Shown here: positions 1-4,416 of the stretch, piece by piece
How the letters are laid out: each line of letters opens with the position of its first letter
Position numbering within the stretch: the stretch's first letter is position 1
From: JBBRTJ01 sp038244535
Lineage (GTDB): Bacteria; Actinomycetota; Acidimicrobiia; Acidimicrobiales; Ilumatobacteraceae
Assembly (NCBI GenBank): GCA_038244535.1
Contig: JBBRTJ010000145.1
Coordinates: forward strand, 1 to 5,197
Length of the DNA stretch: 5,197 bases
Direction of reading: 5' to 3'
The notes under the pieces: generated by a model
Seen by the model: the letters and a program-made list of their open reading frames with translations, nothing else
The model's database searches: none
Told to the model about the DNA's origin: nothing
Position numbers and translations under genes: made by a program

Positions 1-1224
1 GCCGCCCTCATCTTCCCGACGACGCTGGCCATCATCACCAACGTGTTCACCGTGCCCAAGGAGCGCGCCGCCGCCATCGGCATCTGGAGCGCGGTGAGCG
101 GCATGGGCGTGGCGGCCGGACCCATCACGGGCGGCTGGCTGCTCGAGCACTTCTGGTGGGGCTCGGTGTTCCTCGTGAACATCCCGGTCGTCGTGGTGGC
201 CATCGTCGCCACGATCCTGGTCGTGCCCGAGTCGCGCGACCGCTCCGTGCCTCGGCTCGACCTCGTGGGTCTCGGGCTGTCGGTCCTGGCCATCGGCGCG
301 CTGGTGTTCTCGATCATCGAAGCGCCCGAGTTCGGGTGGCTCGACGCCAAGACGATCGGCGGCTTCGCGGCGGCCGCCGCGCTGCTCGTCGCCTTCGTGG
401 TGTGGGAGCTTCGGGTGGCGCACCCGCTGCTGCCCGTGCGCATCTTCTCGAACCTCCGCTTCAGCGCGGCGAGCGTGTCGATCACCTCGGCGTTCTTCGC
501 ACTGTTCGGCTTCATCTTCCTGGTGACCCAGTACTTCCAGCTCGTGCGGGGCTACAGCCCGCTCATCGCCGGCGTGCGTACCCTGCCCGTGGCCTTCTCG
601 ATCGCAGCAGCGTCGGTGATCTCGCCGAAGATCGTCGAGCGGGTCGGAACCACGCGGGTCGTGGCCGGGGGGCTGCTCCTGATGTCGATCGGCTTCTTCT
701 GGGTGTCGTTCGCATCGGCTTCGACGCCGTACCTCGAGATCGTCGGCCAGATGCTCTGCCTCGGTCTCGGCCTGGGCGCCACCACCGCGCCGGCGACCGA
801 GTCGATCATGGGGTCCCTGTCGGTCGACAAGGCCGGGGTGGGCTCGGCGGTCAACGACACGACGCGCGAGCTGGGCGGCACGCTCGGGGTGGCCGTCATC
901 GGCTCCATCTTCAGCTCGGTCTACGTACACGCGCTGGCCGACAAGCCGGTGTTCGGCGGGCTCCCGGCGGCGGCCCGGACCGCCACGGAGGACTCCATCG
1001 TCGCCGCCGGTCGCGTGGCTCAGGGCCTCGGCCCCGACGCCGGCCGGTTCGTGCGTGAGGTGTCCGACTCGTTCCTGGCCGGGATGTCGGTGGCGTGCCT
1101 GGTGGTCGCCGGCGTCGCCGCCGCCGGCGCGGTCTTTGCGCTGCGCTTCCTGCCGGCCCGCGCCGGCGACGCCGCGACGGAGCCGATGGAACCCCAAGAC
1201 GACCGCACCACCGTGGCGGCGTGA
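1..1224 (+). CDS. MFS transporter of the DHA2 (EmrB/QacA-like, 14-TM) family, 5'-truncated by the window edge
   Basis: This is the last 407 codons of an inner-membrane proton-driven multidrug exporter. The reading frame is open from base 1, so the GTG at 43 is an internal codon and not the start; by family comparison about 100 N-terminal residues (roughly three helices) lie off the window. Visible marks, numbered from base 1: the tail of TM4 (AALIFPTTLAIITNVF, 1-16); the antiporter motif C in TM5 (GxxxxxGPxxGG, about 34-45); the family signature FLVNIP (57-62); and GVGSAVNDTTRELGG (279-293), typical of the second half of DHA2 proteins. Many further hydrophobic segments follow, and the protein ends in a short polar tail after the last helix. 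The substrate cannot be read from sequence. It is followed by a gap with its own promoter-like sequence, so it is probably not part of the arsenic operon. Family assignment is firm; function as a drug exporter is inferred from the family. Confidence 0.93.
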   Translation, partial: AALIFPTTLAIITNVFTVPKERAAAIGIWSAVSGMGVAAGPITGGWLLEHFWWGSVFLVNIPVVVVAIVATILVVPESRDRSVPRLDLVGLGLSVLAIGALVFSIIEAPEFGWLDAKTIGGFAAAAALLVAFVVWELRVAHPLLPVRIFSNLRFSAASVSITSAFFALFGFIFLVTQYFQLVRGYSPLIAGVRTLPVAFSIAAASVISPKIVERVGTTRVVAGGLLLMSIGFFWVSFASASTPYLEIVGQMLCLGLGLGATTAPATESIMGSLSVDKAGVGSAVNDTTRELGGTLGVAVIGSIFSSVYVHALADKPVFGGLPAAARTATEDSIVAAGRVAQGLGPDAGRFVREVSDSFLAGMSVACLVVAGVAAAGAVFALRFLPARAGDAATEPMEPQDDRTTVAA

Positions 1225-1261
1225 CGATCGTCGTCGCAGCGTTCCTGTCGCTCGACATCGG

Positions 1262-1285
1262 TTGACTCAACGATCCTTGATTGAA
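1262..1285. promoter_or_regulatory. Candidate ArsR-type operator (24-bp imperfect palindrome)
   Basis: The sequence is centred between 1273 and 1274, and 9 of its 12 base pairs are symmetric. The core is TCAA-CGATCC-TTGA (1267-1280), with outer TT/AA arms at 1262-1263 and 1284-1285. ArsR/SmtB repressors commonly bind two short inverted half-sites separated by about 6 bp. The position directly before a gene encoding an ArsR-type protein, overlapping the candidate -35 box, fits an autoregulatory operator. Binding is inferred from position and symmetry only. Confidence 0.5.
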
Positions 1286-1291
1286 TAGCGT
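1262..1291 (+). promoter_or_regulatory. Candidate promoter of the ars operon
   Basis: A TTGACT -35 hexamer (1262-1267) is followed after 18 bp by TAGCGT (1286-1291), a weak match to the TANNNT form of -10 boxes common in high-G+C actinobacteria. Transcription would begin around 1298-1300, at the ATG of the next gene, so the mRNA would be leaderless. This agrees with the lack of any Shine-Dalgarno sequence before that gene. The operator-like palindrome covers the -35 box and the spacer, as expected for a repressed promoter. Confidence 0.4.
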
Positions 1292-1299
1292 GCGTGGCG

Positions 1300-1971
1300 A
1301 TGGACGTGGAACTCGCGAACCGGGCCCGTCGCCACGCCGCCCTGGGCGAGGGGCTCCGGCTGGCGATCGTCGACGAGCTGGTCCGATCCGACCGCTCGCC
1401 CGTTGAGCTGCGTCACCGGCTGGGCATCGAGTCCAACCTGCTGGCGCACCACCTCGATGTGCTCGAGGGGGTCGACCTGATCGTCCGATCGCGATCGAGT
1501 GGCGACGGTCGCCGTCGCTACGTGCGCCTCGTACCAGGAGCGTTGGACGATCTGCTGCCCGGTGGCCGGCTCCCGGCCACCCGCGCGCTGTTCGTGTGCA
1601 CCCGAAACTCGGCTCGCAGTCAGCTGGCCGCGGCGTTGTGGCGGCAGCTCACCGGTGCACCCGCCGAGTCGGCCGGTACCCACCCCGCCGATGGTGTGCA
1701 CCCCGGGGCCGTCGCCGCAGCGCGCCGGGCCGGCCTCGACCTGTCGGGGGCGGTTCCCCGGGCCCTCGCCGAGGTGCGCAGGCGCCCGTCGGTGGTCGTG
1801 ACCGTGTGCGGTCAGGCCCACGAGGAGCTCGGCGCCGACCTCGAGCGTCTGCACTGGTCGATCGCCGATCCGGTGGTCGACGGAGGCCGCGCCGCCTTCG
1901 ACGACGCGGTGACCGAGCTCCGCGCGCGCATCGCCGGCCTCACGACTCTCACCGCCAAGGACCGCTCATGA
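1300..1971 (+). CDS. ArsR-type winged-helix regulator fused to a low-molecular-weight phosphatase/ArsC-like domain
   Basis: A two-domain cytoplasmic protein of 223 residues. Residues about 20-78 form an ArsR-like winged helix: a recognition-helix segment with AHHLDVLEGVDLI (49-61) and a basic wing RSRSSGDGRRR (63-73). Residues about 95-215 form a low-molecular-weight phosphatase/arsenate reductase domain with the P-loop LFVCTRNSARSQ (CX5R, C100 and R106), a second cysteine in VVTVCGQAH (C170), and the DP loop ADP (D190), so the key catalytic residues are kept. The third cysteine of thioredoxin-coupled ArsC is a histidine here (H174). The HTH half has no cysteine, so the classic ELCVCDL arsenite site is missing. 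Start choice: no Shine-Dalgarno is visible; ATG 1300 fits a leaderless transcript, and GTG 1294 is an in-frame alternative adding two residues. It probably represses its own operon and may also reduce arsenate or sense through the second domain; this is inference. Its stop overlaps the next start as ATGA. Confidence 0.88.
   Translation: MDVELANRARRHAALGEGLRLAIVDELVRSDRSPVELRHRLGIESNLLAHHLDVLEGVDLIVRSRSSGDGRRRYVRLVPGALDDLLPGGRLPATRALFVCTRNSARSQLAAALWRQLTGAPAESAGTHPADGVHPGAVAAARRAGLDLSGAVPRALAEVRRRPSVVVTVCGQAHEELGADLERLHWSIADPVVDGGRAAFDDAVTELRARIAGLTTLTAKDRS
1957..1961 (+). promoter_or_regulatory. Ribosome binding site of the aquaporin gene
   Basis: AAGGA lies 6 nt before ATG 1968, inside the 3' end of the fused regulator gene. 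Together with the ATGA stop/start overlap it fixes this start, although the frame stays open much further upstream. Confidence 0.7.
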
Positions 1972-2711
1972 CCGACCAGCTCCACCCGACCGTCCCCGAG
2001 CTGTCGCGGGACGTGGAGACGGGCACCGGGGCGTTGTGTCTCGACCTCGCCCGCCGGCTCGTCGCCGAGGCGCTCGGCACCGCGCTGCTCATCGTCGCGG
2101 TCGTCGGCTCGGGCATCATGGCCAGCCGCCTGTCGCCCGACGACGTCGGCCTCCAGCTGCTCGAGAACGCCGCGGCGACGGCGGGCGCGTTGATCGGCCT
2201 GATCCTGATGTTCGGTGCCGTGTCGGGCGCCCACTTCAACCCCGTCGTCACCCTCGTCGATCGGTTGTTCGGCATGCTCGGCACCGTCGAGGCGGTCGCC
2301 TACGTCGTGGCGCAGGTGGCCGGCGGGTGCATCGGGACCGTCATCGCCAACCTCATGTTCGAGCTCGACGCCGTGAACGTGTCGACCAGGGTCCGCTCGT
2401 CGGGGGCGTTGTGGTTGTCCGAGGTGGTGGCGACGGTCGGCCTACTGCTCGTGATCCACGGGTGCGTCCGCACCGGGCGCTCGTCGGCGGTGCCGTTCGC
2501 GGTCGGCGCCTGGATCGGCGGCGCCTACTGGTTCACGTCGTCCACCAGCTTCGCCAACCCGGCCGTGACGATCGCCCGCACCCTGTCCGACAGCTTCGCC
2601 GGCATCGAGCCGTCGTCGGCCCCGATGTTCATCGTCATGCAGCTCGTCGGCGCGGTGCTCGCCTTCGGGCTCATCCGCTTCCTCTATCCGACCAACGCCT
2701 CGGAGGCCTGA
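1968..2711 (+). CDS. aqpS: Aquaporin/MIP-family channel of the arsenic-operon type (AqpS-like)
   Basis: A 247-residue inner-membrane channel with six predicted helices: about 31-52, 67-87, 106-130, 147-166, 174-191 and 218-240. The two half-helix boxes that line the pore are FNPVVTL (NPV at 91-93 in place of the first NPA) and FANPAVTIAR (NPA at 197-199). The residue straight after the second NPA, an arginine in GlpF and most aquaporins (the ar/R filter), is valine here (V200), and the filter position six residues before it is serine (S194). Known background: Sinorhizobium meliloti AqpS, encoded in an arsR-aqpS-arsC-arsH operon, conducts arsenite out of the cell and is reported to have a non-arginine filter as well. 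The location between an ArsR-type fusion and ArsC strongly suggests the same job, passive efflux of As(OH)3 made by ArsC. Glycerol or another small neutral solute is the alternative if the context misleads. The start overlaps the upstream stop (ATGA), suggesting translational coupling. Confidence 0.9.
   Translation: MTDQLHPTVPELSRDVETGTGALCLDLARRLVAEALGTALLIVAVVGSGIMASRLSPDDVGLQLLENAAATAGALIGLILMFGAVSGAHFNPVVTLVDRLFGMLGTVEAVAYVVAQVAGGCIGTVIANLMFELDAVNVSTRVRSSGALWLSEVVATVGLLLVIHGCVRTGRSSAVPFAVGAWIGGAYWFTSSTSFANPAVTIARTLSDSFAGIEPSSAPMFIVMQLVGAVLAFGLIRFLYPTNASEA
2702..2706 (+). promoter_or_regulatory. Ribosome binding site that sets the arsC start
   Basis: GGAGG, a near-perfect Shine-Dalgarno core, lies 7 nt before GTG 2714 and overlaps the end of the aquaporin gene. 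It supports the GTG start over the much longer open frame that continues upstream inside the aquaporin gene. Confidence 0.75.
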
Positions 2712-2713
2712 AC

Positions 2714-3160
2714 GTGCCCGACACCACTGTCACCCGGCCCGATCGGCCCGAGATCCTGTTCGTCTGCGTGCACAACGCCGGGCGTTCGCAGATGGCTGCG
2801 GCACTGCTGGCCCACCACGCCGGTGACCGCGTGGTGGTCCGCTCGGCGGGCACCGCGCCCGCCCACACCATCAACCCGGCCGTGGTGGCGGTGATGGCCG
2901 AGCTCGGCATCGACCTGGCCGCCAGCGGCGCCCACCCGAAGAAGCTCGACGATGCGGCTGTCGAGGCGTCGGACGTGGTCATCACCATGGGGTGCGGCGA
3001 CGAGTGCCCGTTCTATCCGGGCAAGCGCTACCTCGACTGGGCGCTCCCCGACCCGGCGGGCCAAGGGGTCGAGGCCGTGCGCCCGATCCGCGACGAGATC
3101 GACCGACGCGTGCGCGCGCTGCTGGCCGAGCTGACCGTGGGCGGTCGCGGTACTGCCTGA
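2714..3160 (+). CDS. arsC: Arsenate reductase ArsC, low-molecular-weight phosphatase type with three redox cysteines
   Basis: A cytoplasmic enzyme of 148 residues, a normal length for this family, that reduces arsenate to arsenite. The anion-binding P-loop is LFVCVHNAGRSQ (CX5R, C18 and R24), the second and third redox cysteines are in TMGCGDECP (C94, C98), and the DP loop is LPDPAGQ (D113, the usual general acid). This matches the pI258-type mechanism, in which attack by the P-loop cysteine is followed by a disulfide relay ending in a C-C pair that a thioredoxin reduces. The short C-x3-C spacing and the MGCGDxCP motif are those of actinobacterial homologues rather than the longer spacing of Staphylococcus. 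The gene starts at GTG 3 bases after the aquaporin stop, with a strong GGAGG site, so it is clearly the third gene of the operon. A tyrosine phosphatase is the formal alternative, but the cysteine pair and neighbours make ArsC far more likely. No downstream acr3 or arsB follows. Confidence 0.93.
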   Translation: MPDTTVTRPDRPEILFVCVHNAGRSQMAAALLAHHAGDRVVVRSAGTAPAHTINPAVVAVMAELGIDLAASGAHPKKLDDAAVEASDVVITMGCGDECPFYPGKRYLDWALPDPAGQGVEAVRPIRDEIDRRVRALLAELTVGGRGTA

Positions 3161-3165
3161 TCTCG

Positions 3166-3182
3166 CGGCACGTGCGGTGCCG
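3166..3182 (+). terminator. Small hairpin just after arsC, possible weak terminator
   Basis: CGGCAC and GTGCCG form a perfect 6-bp stem around a 5-nt loop, beginning 5 nt after the arsC stop. No T-tract follows, so it is not a classical intrinsic terminator; it may only protect or pause the transcript end. Confidence 0.25.
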
Positions 3183-3256
3183 GACCGACCGCGCATCCGC
3201 CCCGTCTCGGCGCGGTGAACACGTCGAGTGTCGATGTGTGCCCGCGCCTGACGGCA

Positions 3257-3277
3257 CCCGCGATGCATGTTCGCGGG
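3257..3277 (+). terminator. GC-rich stem-loop between the ars and pst operons, possible terminator
   Basis: CCCGCGA and TCGCGGG form a perfect 7-bp stem around a 7-nt loop (TGCATGT). It lies about 100 nt after arsC and upstream of the candidate pst control site. No T-tract follows, so termination activity is uncertain; many high-G+C bacteria have such tail-less hairpins. Confidence 0.35.
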
Positions 3278-3289
3278 ATGTGGCCCACT

Positions 3290-3311
3290 GTTCAGCTGGC
3301 CTTCATCCAGC
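3290..3311 (+). promoter_or_regulatory. Candidate PHO box (two 11-bp direct repeat units) upstream of pstC
   Basis: Two adjacent 11-mers, GTTCAGCTGGC (3290-3300) and CTTCATCCAGC (3301-3311), each match about 9 of 11 positions of the Streptomyces PhoP repeat-unit consensus as I recall it, G(G/T)TCAYYYR(G/C)G. The TTCA cores are exactly 11 bp apart, one helical turn, as in tandem PhoP sites. Control of pst by a PhoP-type response regulator is well established in actinobacteria. Against it, the same bases also form an inverted repeat, and the site lies rather far upstream of the possible -10 at 3339. Confidence 0.35.
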
Positions 3312-3313
3312 TG
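3293..3313. repeat. Inverted repeat CAGCTGG/CCAGCTG upstream of pstC
   Basis: A perfect 7-bp inverted repeat (3293-3299 and 3307-3313) around a 7-nt spacer. It overlaps the candidate PHO box, so this could instead be a dimeric regulator site or an RNA hairpin. Which reading is right cannot be told from one sequence. Confidence 0.4.
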
Positions 3314-3384
3314 CCGGAAGCCACAGGAACGCCGTTGTTACCGTCGTGGAGTGGTGTGCCCGATGAGCAGGTCGTCCCGTGGCT

Positions 3385-3388
3385 GAGG
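3385..3388 (+). promoter_or_regulatory. Ribosome binding site favouring the ATG 3394 start of pstC
   Basis: GAGG (within GAGGGA) lies 5 nt before ATG 3394, a good spacing. The in-frame GTG at 3379 has only a weaker GCAGG upstream, so the ATG is preferred. Confidence 0.5.
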
Positions 3389-3393
3389 GATCT

Positions 3394-4416
3394 ATGTCGT
3401 GGCCGGCGCCCGACGGCGGTTTGACGATCGGGCCGCCGTCGCCGGGGTACGACGACGTGCTCGACGAGCCTCGGACCCCCAACGAGCTGCCGTCGCTCGG
3501 TGACCGCATCTACCGCGGCGTCGCCACGGCGTGCGCCATGGTCAGCCTGGTCATCGTGGGTCTCACCTTCATCTTCCTGCTCTGGGAGTCGAGGCAGATC
3601 TTCGGCCAGGTCAACCCCTTCAAGTTCCTCACCGGCATGAAGTGGAACGGCGGCTCCAAGGAGGTCGGCATCGGCGGGCTCCTGATCGCAACGATGCTGG
3701 TCGCCGTCATCGGGCTCGTCATCGCCGTGCCGCTGGCCCTGGCCATGGCCCTGTTCATCAACGAGTTCGCGCCGGCGCGCCTGCGCACCTTCCTGACGTC
3801 GGTCATGGACCTGCTGGCCGCCGTGCCGAGCCTCATCTACGGCTTCTGGGGGTTCTTCGCACTGATGCCCCAGCTGCGGCCGATCGCCCGGTGGATCACC
3901 GAGCACCTGTCGGCGATTCCCCTGTTCCGACTGTCGGAGCCGAACGCCAACCTGACCCAGTCGGCCTTCGTGGCCGGTGTGGTGGTGGGCATCATGATCG
4001 TGCCGATCATCACGTCGGTCTCCCGCGACGTGATGTCGCAGGTCCCCCGGGAGCTCTGCGAGGGCGCGCTGGCGCTCGGCGGCACGCGGTGGGGCATGAT
4101 CAAAGACGTCATCCTGCCGTTCGGTCGTTCGGGCATCGTGGGAGCCACGCTGCTCGGCCTGGGCCGCGCACTGGGCGAGACGATCGCGGTGGCGCTCGTG
4201 ATCTCGCTCGTGTTCACGGGCGTGAACTGGAACGTCCTGCAGCAGGGCGCCGGTTCGATCGCTGCGCTGATCGTCACCCGCTTCGGCGAGGCGACACCGC
4301 TGGAACGCTCGGCGCTCATCGCCGCCGGGCTCGGGTTGTTCATGCTCACGTTCGCCATCAACCTGATCTCGCGCACCATCGTGGCCCGCTCGGCCAAGGA
4401 CTGGTCGATGCGATGA
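3394..4416 (+). CDS. pstC: Phosphate ABC transporter permease PstC
   Basis: One of the two membrane subunits of the high-affinity phosphate importer PstSCAB; it pairs with PstA to form the pore and docks the PstB ATPase. It has 340 residues, a normal length. A polar cytoplasmic N-terminus (1-40) is followed by TM1 (about 44-64), an external loop with EVGIGGLLIAT (90-100), TM2 (about 97-121), TM3 (about 136-158), further helices at about 191-208 and 247-275, and a last helix at about 306-325. The cytoplasmic EAA loop that contacts PstB is ELCEGALALGG...LP (220-242), and GLGRALGETIAV (255-266) is a PstC/PstA hallmark. ATG 3394 is chosen for its GAGG site; GTG 3379 would add five residues. No pstS lies directly upstream, where many pst operons have it. 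Its stop overlaps the pstA start as ATGA, so the two permease genes are translationally linked. Confidence 0.95.
   Translation: MSWPAPDGGLTIGPPSPGYDDVLDEPRTPNELPSLGDRIYRGVATACAMVSLVIVGLTFIFLLWESRQIFGQVNPFKFLTGMKWNGGSKEVGIGGLLIATMLVAVIGLVIAVPLALAMALFINEFAPARLRTFLTSVMDLLAAVPSLIYGFWGFFALMPQLRPIARWITEHLSAIPLFRLSEPNANLTQSAFVAGVVVGIMIVPIITSVSRDVMSQVPRELCEGALALGGTRWGMIKDVILPFGRSGIVGATLLGLGRALGETIAVALVISLVFTGVNWNVLQQGAGSIAALIVTRFGEATPLERSALIAAGLGLFMLTFAINLISRTIVARSAKDWSMR

Larger units (their letters stand above)
3161..3393. other. Non-coding gap between the ars and pst operons
   Basis: This 233-base stretch has no convincing gene. It holds three GC-rich inverted repeats (3166-3182, 3257-3277, 3293-3313) and a possible PHO box (3290-3311). 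A weak TANNNT-type -10 (TACCGT, 3339-3344) lies upstream of pstC without a clear -35. A small open frame at 3215-3424 has no recognisable motif and overlaps the start of pstC, so it is not called. Confidence 0.7.

Noticed and set aside
43..45. GTG as the start of the MFS gene
   Set aside because: The frame is open and conserved in family sequence back to base 1 (TM4), so the gene starts before the window.
1..1224. MFS gene as an arsenic exporter of the ArsJ kind
   Set aside because: ArsJ is paired with a glyceraldehyde-3-phosphate dehydrogenase gene, none is seen here, and the motifs (FLVNIP, GVGSAVN) are those of general DHA2 drug exporters; a promoter-like region separates it from the ars genes.
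1225..1261. Terminator after the MFS gene
   Set aside because: I looked for a stem-loop after the stop codon and found no convincing inverted repeat or T-tract.
1596..1967. Upstream extension of the aquaporin reading frame
   Set aside because: The extension translates to Arg/Pro/Gly-rich sequence inside the fused regulator gene; ATG 1968 has a good ribosome site and an ATGA overlap, and the MIP domain begins after it.
2036..2713. Upstream extension of the arsC reading frame
   Set aside because: It is an arginine-rich shadow of the aquaporin gene; GTG 2714 has a strong GGAGG site and gives normal ArsC length.
3215..3424. Small open frame of 69 codons in the ars-pst gap
   Set aside because: No family resemblance, no clear ribosome site, and it overlaps the pstC start and the hairpins and possible PHO box.
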